Positions 17,255-25,312 of a DNA stretch of 64,000 nucleotides are shown here, piece after piece (position 1 is the first letter of the stretch; every line of letters begins with the position of its first letter). Source of the DNA: Subdoligranulum variabile (GTDB taxonomy: Bacteria; Bacillota; Clostridia; Oscillospirales; Ruminococcaceae); assembly GCA_004552305.1 (NCBI GenBank), contig SFOX01000025.1, positions 1 through 64,000 of the forward strand. The letters are read 5' to 3'. The notes beneath the pieces are model-generated. The model was not told where the DNA came from. It made no database searches and saw only the letters and a program-made list of their open reading frames with translations. Made by a program: the position numbers and the translations under genes.

Positions 17255-17626
17255 ATGGAAATTTTTCTGTCCAACGCAGGGCAGGAGCCGATCTACGCGC
17301 AAATCGCCCGGCAAATCAAGCAGCAGATTTTGTCCGGGCAGCTGCGCGCGGGCGAGCCGCTGCCCAGCATCCGGCTGCTTGCCAAGGAGCTGCGCATCAG
17401 CGTCATCACGACCAAGCGCGCCTATGAGGAGCTGGAGGCTGACGGGTTCATTGTGACGCAGGCGGGGCGCGGCAGCTTTGTGGCTGCCCAAAACCCCGCC
17501 CTGCTGCGCGAGGAACATCTGAAAAGAATGGAAAGCTGCCTGCAAAACGCCGTAGACGCGGCGCGGCTGGGCGGTATTTCCTGCGAGGAAGCGTGCGAAA
17601 CGCTTCGCCTTTTGTGGGAGGGTTGA
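17255..17626 (+). CDS. GntR-family regulator, YtrA subfamily
   Basis: A 123-aa protein with an N-terminal winged helix (about 10-78) including YAQIARQIKQQILSGQL, LPSIRLLAKEL and TTKRAYEELEADGF, and only a short C-terminal dimer helix. This is the size of YtrA regulators, which control neighbouring ABC genes and respond to cell-envelope stress. AAGGAG precedes the ATG. The next ATG lies 3 bases after its stop. Confidence 0.92.
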   Translation: MEIFLSNAGQEPIYAQIARQIKQQILSGQLRAGEPLPSIRLLAKELRISVITTKRAYEELEADGFIVTQAGRGSFVAAQNPALLREEHLKRMESCLQNAVDAARLGGISCEEACETLRLLWEG

Positions 17627-17629
17627 GTT

Positions 17630-18487
17630 ATGCCATACACTGCTAAGCTGCAGGGCATAGAAAAACACTATACATCGTTTACTTTGGGTCCCGTGGACTG
17701 GGAGCTGCCCGCCGGGATGATCGTAGGGCTTGTGGGCGAGAACGGCGCGGGCAAGACCACCCTGCTGAAAATGCTGTGCGGCGCGCTGCGCCCCGATGCC
17801 GGGCAAATCGCCCTGTGGGATACTTCCCCCGCCGATGCTGCCGCGCGGGCGCGCATCGGCGCCGTGTTTGAGGACGCCTTTTTCCCGGACTGCTTCACCG
17901 CCAAGCAGGTGGGCAAATGCCTGCGCGGCGTGTTTGGTGCACGCTGGAGCGACGAAAAATATAACGCCTTCCTGCACAATTTTGCCCTTGACAGCGGCAA
18001 GCCTATCAAGGAGTACAGCCGCGGTATGCGGATGAAGCTGAGCCTTGCGGCGGCGCTGGCGCACGACCCCGAGCTGCTGGTGCTGGACGAGGCGACCTCC
18101 GGGCTGGACCCCGTGGTGCGCGGCGAGCTGCTGGACCTGCTGCTGGATTACATTCAGGACGAGCGCCGCACCGTGCTGCTGAGCAGCCACATCACCACCG
18201 ATCTGGAGCAGATCGCCGACCGCATTGCCTACCTGCACCGTGGCAGACTGCTGTTCTGCGAGGACAAGGACGAGCTGCTGCAGCAGTACGGTCTGCTGCG
18301 CTGCGCCCAAGGTGACTTAGCGCGCCTGCCGGCAGGCTGCGCCGTGTACACAAGGCAGGGGGCTTACGGCTGCGAAACGCTGGTCAAGAGCCGCGCCGCC
18401 GCGTGCGCCGCCCTGCCGGACGCCGTCTGCGACCCCGCCGGAATTGACGATATTATGCGCTTTACCAGTGGGAGGGACGACCAATGA
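17630..18487 (+). CDS. ABC transporter ATPase (YtrB/CcmA-like)
   Basis: A 285-aa ATPase with Walker A GENGAGKTT, signature YSRGMRMK (degenerate, as usual in this class), Walker B LLVLDEATSGLD and switch His SSH. The C-terminal 60 residues are family-specific. It overlaps the next gene by 4 bases (ATGA). Together with the YtrA-type regulator it forms a probable bacitracin or envelope-stress responsive ABC-2 exporter. Confidence 0.92.
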   Translation: MPYTAKLQGIEKHYTSFTLGPVDWELPAGMIVGLVGENGAGKTTLLKMLCGALRPDAGQIALWDTSPADAAARARIGAVFEDAFFPDCFTAKQVGKCLRGVFGARWSDEKYNAFLHNFALDSGKPIKEYSRGMRMKLSLAAALAHDPELLVLDEATSGLDPVVRGELLDLLLDYIQDERRTVLLSSHITTDLEQIADRIAYLHRGRLLFCEDKDELLQQYGLLRCAQGDLARLPAGCAVYTRQGAYGCETLVKSRAAACAALPDAVCDPAGIDDIMRFTSGRDDQ

Positions 18488-19158
18488 AGGGCTTGCTTTA
18501 TAAAGATTTTCAGCTTTTGCGCAACAGCTACAGCCGCAATATCCTGACAGTTCTGCTGCTGTACGCAGCCATTATCCTTCTTACACGGCAGATTTTTGTC
18601 GCCTATGCGCTGGTTTTTCTGGCGGGGGTATACGTTTCGTCCACCATCAGCTTTGACGAGCAGGCGCATTGGGACAGCTACGCCCGCACGCTGCCGGTTT
18701 CGGCCGGGCAGATCGTGGCAGCCAAGTACCTGCTGAACCTTGTATTTATGCTGGCGGCGGCGGTGTGCGCCCTGCTGCTGTCGGCGCTGCTGCCGCTGAG
18801 CGCCGGTATCGTCGGGGATGCCGCTGCCGTTCCCCTGCCGGATCAGCTTTCCGGCATTTTGGGCAGCGGTGCGGTGTCGCTGCTGGCCAGCAGCCTTACC
18901 CTGCCCATCTCCTACAAATTCGGCGGGGCGCGGGCGCGCAGCTTTGTGGGCACGGCGTTTCTGGTTTTGTTCGTTCTGGCATTTCTGCTGATGCGCAGCC
19001 TGCCCGCGGGCTTTATACACGACACCGTCGCTGCGCTGAATGCCGTCAGCGAGCAGCAGGTCTGGCTTTGGGTGGTGCTGATTTTTGCCGCCGTGCTGGC
19101 GCTGTATGCGGCAAGCGGCGCCGTGTGTGTGCGCATTTACAAAAACAACGCGCGGTAA
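18484..19158 (+). CDS. ABC-2 type permease
   Basis: A 224-aa integral membrane protein with about six hydrophobic segments (near 18-50, 80-105, 125-150, 160-180, 190-220). It fits the small ABC-2 permease family paired with YtrB-like ATPases. Translational coupling by ATGA overlap to the ATPase supports the pairing; substrate unknown. Confidence 0.85.
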   Translation: MKGLLYKDFQLLRNSYSRNILTVLLLYAAIILLTRQIFVAYALVFLAGVYVSSTISFDEQAHWDSYARTLPVSAGQIVAAKYLLNLVFMLAAAVCALLLSALLPLSAGIVGDAAAVPLPDQLSGILGSGAVSLLASSLTLPISYKFGGARARSFVGTAFLVLFVLAFLLMRSLPAGFIHDTVAALNAVSEQQVWLWVVLIFAAVLALYAASGAVCVRIYKNNAR

Positions 19159-19178
19159 GGAAAAATGCCGGTTTTTGC

Positions 19179-19207
19179 TTGACAAAGTTCCCGGTATTTG
19201 CTATAAT
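19179..19207 (+). promoter_or_regulatory. Promoter of rpsF-ssb-rpsR
   Basis: A fully consensus promoter: TTGACA (19179-19184), 17 bases, TATAAT (19202-19207). Confidence 0.95.
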
Positions 19208-19213
19208 AAATTG

Positions 19214-19261
19214 CTGTGCTGAACGGCACAGTTTATCCTTGCCTTTCTCTTGCAGAAAGGC
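19214..19261 (+). ncRNA. rpsF leader with two stem-loops, possible S6:S18 autoregulatory site
   Basis: The 80-base leader holds CTGTGC/GCACAG (19214-19231) and an 8-bp stem GCCTTTCT/AGAAAGGC (19241-19261) just before the ribosome binding site. Many bacteria bind the S6:S18 dimer to the rpsF leader to shut off translation. I see the position and hairpins but did not verify the conserved CCG signature. Confidence 0.45.
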
Positions 19262-19289
19262 CATACGTCCAAAAGGAGGTGCACAGAAT

Positions 19290-19574
19290 ATGGCTAAGTA
19301 CGAAACCATGATGGTTACCACCGCTGCAGTTGACGAGGAAGCTGCTACTGCTCTCGTGAACAAGTTCAAGAACCTGATCGCAGCAAACGGTACGATTGAT
19401 TCTGTTGATGATTGGGGCAAGAAGCGTCTTGCTTATCCCATCAACGATGAGACCGAGGGTGTGTACACGGTGATCCGCTTTACCAGCAACCCCGATTTCC
19501 CGGCGGAGCTGGATCGTATTTTCAAGATCACTGAAGGCGTTCTTCGCAGCATGACCATTGCTGTTGAGGAGTAA
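19290..19574 (+). CDS. rpsF: 30S ribosomal protein S6
   Basis: A 94-aa protein with the S6 fold. Hallmarks are MAKYETMMV at the start, the DDWGKKRLAYPI segment and the C-terminal RIFKITEGVLRSM. AAAGGAGG lies 9 bases upstream of the ATG. It is first of the conserved rpsF-ssb-rpsR operon and binds 16S rRNA as a dimer with S18. Confidence 0.97.
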   Translation: MAKYETMMVTTAAVDEEAATALVNKFKNLIAANGTIDSVDDWGKKRLAYPINDETEGVYTVIRFTSNPDFPAELDRIFKITEGVLRSMTIAVEE

Positions 19575-19585
19575 GGAGTACCAAA

Positions 19586-20062
19586 ATGCTGAATGTTGTT
19601 GCCATTATGGGTCGCCTTGCGCGTGACCCCGAGCTGCGTCAGACTACCACCGGCAAGAGCGTTGCCTCGTTCACCATTGCGTGTGACCGTGGTCGCCGCG
19701 ATGCCAACGGTCAGAATGTGGCCGACTGGATCCCCGTTACGGCGTGGGACCGCACGGCCGAGTTTGTGTGCAAATATTTCCAGAAAGGCTCTTTGATTGC
19801 CGTTGACGGTCGTTTGCAGAGCCGTTCCTATCAGGATAAAAACGGAAATAACCGCACGGCAATCGAAATCGTAGCCAACAACGTCAATTTTGCCGGTCCT
19901 AAATCCGCAAACGCCGCCCCGATGGGTGATGCCGGTTACGGCGCACCCATGGCAGAACCCGCTGCCCGTCCCGCCATGCAGCAGCCGTCCGCCGCCAGCT
20001 ATTCTGCCGGCAGCAATGACGACTTTGCGCTGATCGAGGACGAAGGCGACCTGCCCTTCTAA
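19586..20062 (+). CDS. ssb: Single-stranded DNA-binding protein
   Basis: A 158-aa SSB. The OB fold (about 1-105) begins MLNVVAIMGRLARDPELRQT. A flexible linker rich in Ala/Pro/Met follows, and the acidic tip DEGDLPF recruits replication and repair partners. It lies 11 bases after rpsF with AAGGAG. Confidence 0.97.
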   Translation: MLNVVAIMGRLARDPELRQTTTGKSVASFTIACDRGRRDANGQNVADWIPVTAWDRTAEFVCKYFQKGSLIAVDGRLQSRSYQDKNGNNRTAIEIVANNVNFAGPKSANAAPMGDAGYGAPMAEPAARPAMQQPSAASYSAGSNDDFALIEDEGDLPF

Positions 20063-20104
20063 TTCAACAAATCAAACGTACAACTCTAAAAGGAGGTTAC
20101 CACA

Positions 20105-20392
20105 ATGGCTATGGATCGTTCTTCCCGTCCGATGCATCGCGGCCGCAAGAAGGTTTGCAGCTTCTGCATTGATCGCGTTGAGCATATCGACTACAAGGAT
20201 CTGCCCCGCCTGCGTAAATACGTCAGCGAGCGCGCCAAGATCATTCCCCGCCGTGTGACCGGTACCTGCGCTTTCCATCAGCGTGAGCTGACGGTTGCCA
20301 TCAAGCGTGCCCGTTATATGGCTCTGATGCCCTACTGGCTTCCTTTTTTGCCTGTCAATAAACTGAATGGGTCGCTTGCAAACCTTCGGTAG
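20105..20392 (+). CDS. rpsR: 30S ribosomal protein S18 with repeat-derived C-terminal extension
   Basis: A 95-aa protein. The S18 core is complete: KKVCSFC, IDYKDLPRLRKYVSERAKI, RRVTGTCAFHQRELTVAIKRARYMALMPY (through residue 77). S18 proteins normally end within a few residues of this point. Here 18 further residues (WLPFLPVNKLNGSLANLR) are read from sequence matching the left flank of the dispersed repeat near 63757 (CTGAATGGG...TTTGTAGGG), and the stop codon lies inside that flank. The last residues of native S18 appear to have been replaced by an inserted repeat. Confidence 0.95.
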   Translation: MAMDRSSRPMHRGRKKVCSFCIDRVEHIDYKDLPRLRKYVSERAKIIPRRVTGTCAFHQRELTVAIKRARYMALMPYWLPFLPVNKLNGSLANLR

Positions 20393-20575
20393 GTTTGTAG
20401 GGGACGCATAGCGGGCGGGGCTTGCCCCGCCCGCTACCATATACTATAATGAATAGAATGGGTTGGCTTGTAGGGGCGGCATATATGCCGCCCGCCACAG
20501 CCGTCCCGATAATGCGGTATAACGGGTAAACCGCACGGGACGCATATATGCGTCCCCTACAAGCCTGCCGAAAAA
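20356..20575. repeat. Palindromic-arm repeat block fused to the rpsR end
   Basis: Contains GGGCGGGGCTTGCCCCGCCC near 20413-20432 and one complete 91-bp two-armed element in inverted orientation (20470-20560; arms GGCGGCATATATGCCGCC and GACGCATATATGCGTC). Positions 20576-20652 show nothing else recognisable. Confidence 0.8.
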
Positions 20576-20652
20576 GGGCGAAGTTTTAATTTTAACGAGC
20601 TACTACACATTCCATAGACCTTTTGTTTTGGGATATTACGCGCAGGCACGCC

Positions 20653-22302
20653 TTATTCCGACGCTGACTCGGCGCTTTCGCTCACCGGGTCGGTGCTTTC
20701 GGGTTCGTTGCTGGCGGCGGAGGCGACCAGAGAATCATCGCGTTCGCCCGCGATGCTCACAATGACGACCACCTTGCCCGCGTTGAACCGCGTGCCGACC
20801 GAAACACTGGTTTCCGCCACGCAGCCCGCTGCCATCGTGCCGTCGTTTTCGACAATGGTCATCTTGTATTGAATTTCCAGCGCGTCCAGCTTTTTGCTGG
20901 CGTTGGCTTGGGTGTAGCCGAGGATGTCCGGCATTTCCACCAGATTGGGTCCCTTGCTGACGACGATCTGCAAAATCTGGTTGGATTCGGTTTTCAGCGT
21001 ACCCGCCAGCGGGTCCTGGCTGATAATCACGCCTGCCGCCACGTCGGAGGAGTTCTGCTCGGTCAGCACAAAGCGGTAGCCCGCATACAGGTCGCTGTCC
21101 TTGACCTCATCGGCGTAATTTTTGCCCACCAGATTCGGCACAGTCTGAATCTCGCTGCCGGAGTCGGCATCCTGTGAGGTGACCGGCGGCGGGGTGGGTA
21201 CCGGCGTGGGCGTGTCGTCGCGGCGGCGGGCAAAGCTCCACACCAGCAGCAGCATCAGCACCACAATGACCACCAGCGACACCGCCATAATTTTGCGGGT
21301 GCTGATTTGGTTTTCGCCGCGCTCAAACATCGCGTTGGCAACATTGGGGTCGGTCAGGGCGCTCATCAGCTCGGGTACAGTCTGCATACGCCGGGCGGGG
21401 TCCAGCCGCAGCGAACAGCCCAGCACCTGCGAAAACCAGGTCGGCACGCCCGCCTCCAAGCTGTGGGCGGACTCTAAGCTGTCGCGCACCTTGCGCTGGG
21501 GTGCGGCAATCGGCGTTTGTCCGGTGACCATCTTGTAGCAGACAGCGCCCAGCGCGTACACATCGGTGTACCGCCCGCTGAATTCCGCCGCCGAATATTG
21601 CTCCGGCGCGGCGTAGCCGGGGTACAGCTGCGCCTTCAGCTCGCTTTCGCCGGTGCGCAGCGCCAGCGTGCCGTAGCCGGTCAGCCGGGCAGCGCCGTCG
21701 ATGGGCAGCAGGATGTTGTCCGGGCAGATGCCGCGGTGGATCAGCCCCGATGTGTGCAGCAGCGCCACACCCTCCATAATCGGCTGCAGCAGGGTGCGCG
21801 CCTCGGCAGGGGTCAGCGTGCGGCTGCGCAGGCTCAGGTAATGGGTCAGCGTCATCCCCTTTTGGGTTTCCTCCACCGCATAGACGGTGTTGTTTTCCTC
21901 CCAGACGTCCAAAATGGTGGAAAGTCCCGTGGCGGGGGTCAGCTCGCGCAGGTCATCGTACAGATCCTTAAAATCCATACGGCTGGTCTTGAACAGCACC
22001 TCCCTGCCCTCTTTGGGCATCAGCGCACCCTCGGGGCTGCGCCCGTTGCACAGGGTCACGGGGAAGTATTCTTTGATCAGGACAAAGCGCTTTTCCTCGT
22101 TCAGCACGGCGCGGTAGGTCAGCCCATCGCCATCGGCGCTGATGTAGCTGCCCACCGTGTATTTGCCGCCCACCAGCTCCGTACCCAGCGGCAGCGCGCC
22201 CTCGGGGTTTTTGTTTTCCAGCGAGCGGGCGCAGTGGGGGCATTCTCCGTGAAAGCCGCCCGGCAGCGCCTGCAGGCAATGGGGACACAGATGTTGCGGC
22301 AT
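20653..22302 (-). CDS. Zinc-ribbon/PASTA Ser/Thr protein kinase homologue, predicted pseudokinase
   Basis: A 549-aa protein; the ATG at 22302 has AAAGGAG upstream. Residues 6-24 are a CPHC...CPHC zinc ribbon. A kinase-like domain spans about 48-315, with the ATP Lys kept (VLIKEY, 77) but the catalytic loop HRD-x-K-x2-N reading HRGICPDN (189-196) and DFG reading GYG (209-211). Both essential Asp residues and the loop Lys are lost, so phosphotransfer is unlikely. A membrane helix (about 338-358) leads to two extracytoplasmic PASTA domains (about 387-451 and 455-519) and a Ser/Glu-rich tail. PASTA kinases (PrkC/StkP) sense muropeptides; this protein may be a signalling scaffold or decoy. It may be read from yebC past the hairpin at 22339-22399. 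Confidence 0.88.
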   Translation of the reverse strand: MPQHLCPHCLQALPGGFHGECPHCARSLENKNPEGALPLGTELVGGKYTVGSYISADGDGLTYRAVLNEEKRFVLIKEYFPVTLCNGRSPEGALMPKEGREVLFKTSRMDFKDLYDDLRELTPATGLSTILDVWEENNTVYAVEETQKGMTLTHYLSLRSRTLTPAEARTLLQPIMEGVALLHTSGLIHRGICPDNILLPIDGAARLTGYGTLALRTGESELKAQLYPGYAAPEQYSAAEFSGRYTDVYALGAVCYKMVTGQTPIAAPQRKVRDSLESAHSLEAGVPTWFSQVLGCSLRLDPARRMQTVPELMSALTDPNVANAMFERGENQISTRKIMAVSLVVIVVLMLLLVWSFARRRDDTPTPVPTPPPVTSQDADSGSEIQTVPNLVGKNYADEVKDSDLYAGYRFVLTEQNSSDVAAGVIISQDPLAGTLKTESNQILQIVVSKGPNLVEMPDILGYTQANASKKLDALEIQYKMTIVENDGTMAAGCVAETSVSVGTRFNAGKVVVIVSIAGERDDSLVASAASNEPESTDPVSESAESASE

Positions 22303-22338
22303 GGCGAAACACTCCTTTGGTCTTGGGCTGTAACAAAA

Positions 22339-22399
22339 AAGAGAAGATATCGCCACAAAAGAGATGCTGCGGGTACTCTTTTCTGTTCTATCTTCTCTT
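22339..22399 (-). terminator. Nested intrinsic terminator between yebC and the pseudokinase gene
   Basis: An outer 11-bp stem (AAGAGAAGATA with TATCTTCTCTT) encloses an inner 7-bp stem (22357-22363 with 22376-22382). On the minus strand it ends in CTCTTTTTTG. It would terminate yebC transcripts; only 36 bases then remain before the kinase-like gene. Confidence 0.75.
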
Positions 22400-22425
22400 G
22401 CTTTTTATTGCGATGCTGCGCTTGA

Positions 22426-23163
22426 TCAGCGATCCAGATCTTCCTCATTCTCGAGGGTGTGCCAAGCGTTCTGCACGTCGTCATCGTCGTCCAGCGCGTC
22501 CAGCAGCTTGCCCATCTGCGCCAGCTGATCGGGGTCGGTCAGGGTGGTGGTGGTGCTGGGAACCTGCGCCACATCGGCGGAAATAAAGGTGTAGCCCTTG
22601 GCTTCCAGCGCGTTGCAGACATCGGTGAAGGCTTCGGGCGTGGTGGTGACTTCGGCGGCATCCTCGCCGGCATCAAAGTCATCGGCACCGGCGTCCAGTG
22701 CGTCCATCATCAGCTCATCGGGGTCCTTGTCCTCGAGGTCCACGACGATCACGCCCTTCTGGGTGAACATAAAGCCGACACAGCCCATCTGACCCAGATT
22801 GCCGCCGAACTTGTCAAAGTAGTGGCGCATATTGGCAGCGGTGCGGTTGCGGTTGTCGGTCAGCGTTTCGACCATAACGGCCACGCCGCCGGGACCGTAG
22901 CCCTCGTAGGTGATGGCTTCGTACTCGGTCTTGTCGCCGCCCTCGGCGCGCTTGATGATGCGCTGGATGTTGTCGTTCGGCACGCTGTTTGCCTTCGCCT
23001 TGGCGATCAGGGCAGCCAGCTTGGAGTTGGCAGCGGGGTTAGCGCCGCCTTCCTTAACGGCAACGGCGATCTCGCGACCGATTTTGGTAAAGACCTTGGC
23101 GCGGGCGCCGTCGGTTTTTTCTTTTTTACGTTTGATGTTGTTCCATTTGCTATGTCCGGACAT
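22426..23163 (-). CDS. yebC: YebC/PmpR family regulatory or translation factor
   Basis: A 245-aa protein starting MSGHSKWNNIKRKKEK, the family signature, with the GGxNP motif (GGANPAANSKL) and the acidic C-terminal domain. Members act as DNA-binding regulators or, in YeeI/YebC_II forms, help ribosomes through proline stretches; which applies here is not decidable. It has its own consensus-like promoter and a 7-bp leader stem (CGGCTTG/CAAGCCG, around 23197-23217). Confidence 0.95.
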   Translation of the reverse strand: MSGHSKWNNIKRKKEKTDGARAKVFTKIGREIAVAVKEGGANPAANSKLAALIAKAKANSVPNDNIQRIIKRAEGGDKTEYEAITYEGYGPGGVAVMVETLTDNRNRTAANMRHYFDKFGGNLGQMGCVGFMFTQKGVIVVDLEDKDPDELMMDALDAGADDFDAGEDAAEVTTTPEAFTDVCNALEAKGYTFISADVAQVPSTTTTLTDPDQLAQMGKLLDALDDDDDVQNAWHTLENEEDLDR

Positions 23164-23230
23164 TGGAAGAATCCCCCTAGTTTGTATTCCACCGGCTTGT
23201 CAGAGGCAAGCCGACAATTTCCAGTTAATT

Positions 23231-23259
23231 ATTATACCACACTTCAACGTGCTTTTCAA
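23231..23259 (-). promoter_or_regulatory. Promoter of yebC
   Basis: TTGAAA (23254-23259) and TATAAT (23231-23236) on the minus strand with 17 bases between. Confidence 0.8.
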
Positions 23260-23264
23260 GCCCT

Positions 23265-24632
23265 TTATTGCAGGTTGCGCAGTCCCTTGGGATAGTGGTT
23301 TTTGACCCTGCCCCCGCTGACCTTGCCGCAGCCCAAGGGGTAGCCGTCCACCAGCACGGCGCACCAGCCGTTTTGGGCGGTGGCGGCGTCGATTTCCTCG
23401 CCGCGCAGCCACGCGGCGGTGCGCGGGTCGGCAAGGGTGAGCCGCTCGGTGTTGGCGCAGCGGCTGCCGTATGCCATAAACAGCGCGTGTTCGGGCTGAA
23501 AGCGCTTTTTCAGCACGCTGCCCAGCGGCACGCCGCAGCGCAGCAGATGCAGCTTAGCGGTGTTGAGCGCCGCTGCGCCTGCCGGGGGCAGAATCAGCCT
23601 GTCCCCCGCTGCGGTCAGCGGGGCATCCGCCAAAAACGGAAAGTATTCCTTGGCGAACGCCAGCCATTCGGCACTCGGCTTTGCCGGCTTGCCGGGCTTG
23701 ATGCGCGGTGCGGCGGGTGCCGGGGCATCGGCGGATTTTTGCAGCTTTGCCATAAAATGCCCCTCGCCCCCGTCGGCGGGCCAGATGCGACGGCACTGCC
23801 CGGCGGCAAAGCCTGCCGGGGCGCGGTTGGCTTCGCCCGGGCTGCCGAAGCCGCAGGACGACAAATCGCAAAGGGCAAACTCGGGGTGGCGGGCAAGGAA
23901 AGCGGCGATCTGCCCCTCGTCCTCCTGCGGGGCGAAGGTGCAGGTCGAAAACACCAGCACCCCGCCCGGTGCCAGCAGCGCGGCGGCGTTTTCCAGAATT
24001 TCCGCGCCCAGCGCGGCGCAATGCGCCACCAAGGCGTCGCTGTGCTGCCCGGCGGCGGCAGGCTCCTTGCGGAACATTCCCTCGCCCGAGCAGGGCGCGT
24101 CCACCAGCACACGGTCAAACCGCCCGGGCATGGCGGCTGCCAGCCGGGCGGTGTCCTCGTTGGTGATGACGGCGTTGGTCACGCCCATACGCTCGAGATT
24201 CTGGCGCAGGATCTCGGCGCGGGGGGCGGCGTATTCGTTCGCAAGCAGCACCCCCTGCCCCTGCAAAGCGGCGGCAAGCTGGCTGGTTTTGCCCCCGGGC
24301 GCGGCGCAGAGGTCCGCCACCCGCATACCGGGCTGTACGTCCAGCAGCGCGGCGGGCGCGGAGGCGCTTGGCTCCTGCGCGTAAAAGACCCCGGCGTGGT
24401 GCCACGGGTGGCGTCCGGGGCGAAGCTCCGGCGCAACGGTGAACGCCGTGGGGCAAAATACCGACGGCGCAGCGTCAAAATCCACGCTTTGTGCAAACTG
24501 CTGCGGCGTACAGCGCAGCCCGTTGACCGTGACGCCGCGCGCAGGGCTGGGCGTGGCGTAGGCGTACACCTCGTCAAAACGCGACCCCAGCAGGGCGCGT
24601 TCCCGCGCGGTAAAATCCTGTGGAAACTGCAT
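23265..24632 (-). CDS. NOL1/NOP2/Sun family RNA m5C methyltransferase (RsmF/YebU-like)
   Basis: A 455-aa SAM-dependent methyltransferase. The ATG at 24632 (MQFPQDF) has AAGGAG; the frame extends further but without a site. The SAM loop CAAPGGKTSQLAA, DAPCSGEGMFRKEP and the catalytic STCTFAPQEDE (TC motif) are all present in the first 300 residues. A C-terminal PUA-like region (about 345-455) fits RsmF-type enzymes that make m5C in 16S rRNA. The catalytic Cys pair is intact. Confidence 0.92.
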   Translation of the reverse strand: MQFPQDFTARERALLGSRFDEVYAYATPSPARGVTVNGLRCTPQQFAQSVDFDAAPSVFCPTAFTVAPELRPGRHPWHHAGVFYAQEPSASAPAALLDVQPGMRVADLCAAPGGKTSQLAAALQGQGVLLANEYAAPRAEILRQNLERMGVTNAVITNEDTARLAAAMPGRFDRVLVDAPCSGEGMFRKEPAAAGQHSDALVAHCAALGAEILENAAALLAPGGVLVFSTCTFAPQEDEGQIAAFLARHPEFALCDLSSCGFGSPGEANRAPAGFAAGQCRRIWPADGGEGHFMAKLQKSADAPAPAAPRIKPGKPAKPSAEWLAFAKEYFPFLADAPLTAAGDRLILPPAGAAALNTAKLHLLRCGVPLGSVLKKRFQPEHALFMAYGSRCANTERLTLADPRTAAWLRGEEIDAATAQNGWCAVLVDGYPLGCGKVSGGRVKNHYPKGLRNLQ

Positions 24633-24730
24633 AACGGCTCCTTGCATAAATGGATGATGGGCGGGCAAACTAACTGTGCGGCCGCAAACCGCAGCCGCAC
24701 AGCACCGAGTTTTGAAAGGAGTTTTGACCC

Positions 24731-24868
24731 ATGGCGAAGAACCAGACCGAGAACAGCCGCGCTGCCAACAGCACGACCGATGCCAAAAAGAACCAAAACA
24801 CCCAGAAAGCACCCCGCCGCACGGCAAACACGACCCAGACAGCGGGCAGCAAAAACAGCACCAAGTGA
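24731..24868 (+). CDS. Small basic hydrophilic protein, 45 aa, unknown
   Basis: ATG at 24731, stop TGA at 24866-24868, with GAAAGGAG 9 bases upstream, the same quality of site as the large genes here. The product is almost entirely Lys, Asn, Gln, Thr, Ala and Ser with no hydrophobic core (MAKNQTENSRAANSTTDAKK at the start). It looks intrinsically disordered. It is divergent to rsmF-like and convergent to mrnC. It could be a spore-associated or nucleic-acid-binding peptide; I recognise no family. Confidence 0.6.
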   Translation: MAKNQTENSRAANSTTDAKKNQNTQKAPRRTANTTQTAGSKNSTK

Positions 24869-24886
24869 TCCTGCAAGCCGGGGCGG

Positions 24887-25297
24887 TTATTTCCGTTCCG
24901 GCTCATATTCTGTCCATACAGCGTCAAAAAGCTGCTGGATGCGGTCGTTTTCACCCCGCAGGTACAGCCAGCCCAAAAGGCATTCCAGCCCGGTGGAGGC
25001 GCGGTATTCCTGCACGGTGGCGTGCTTGGCAACGCTTGCCTTGCTGGCGTTTTTGCCGCGGCGCAAAATGTTGGCTTCCGCCTCCGTCAAGAGCGGCTCC
25101 AGGATTTCCAGCTCGCGGCACTGCGCGTGGGCGCTTACATAATGGGTGGCAACGGTGTGCAGCCGGTTGGGCTGCAGGCGGGTGCTGCCCACCAGACGGG
25201 CGCGCACCAGCAGCTCCAGCACGGCATCGCCCACAAAGGCCAGCGCCACGGGCGACATTTCGTGGATATCCACCTCGGGTTTTGTTTCAAACAGCAT
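24887..25297 (-). CDS. mrnC: Mini-ribonuclease III
   Basis: A 136-aa RNase III catalytic domain without a dsRNA-binding domain. Signature AFVGDAVLELLVR carries the acidic active site, and the second acidic motif is in YRASTGLECLLGWLYL. Mini-III matures 23S rRNA ends in Firmicutes. It lies 15 bases downstream of obg, in the same minus-strand group. Confidence 0.93.
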   Translation of the reverse strand: MLFETKPEVDIHEMSPVALAFVGDAVLELLVRARLVGSTRLQPNRLHTVATHYVSAHAQCRELEILEPLLTEAEANILRRGKNASKASVAKHATVQEYRASTGLECLLGWLYLRGENDRIQQLFDAVWTEYEPERK

Positions 25298-25312
25298 AGC
25301 GACCCCCTGTGC

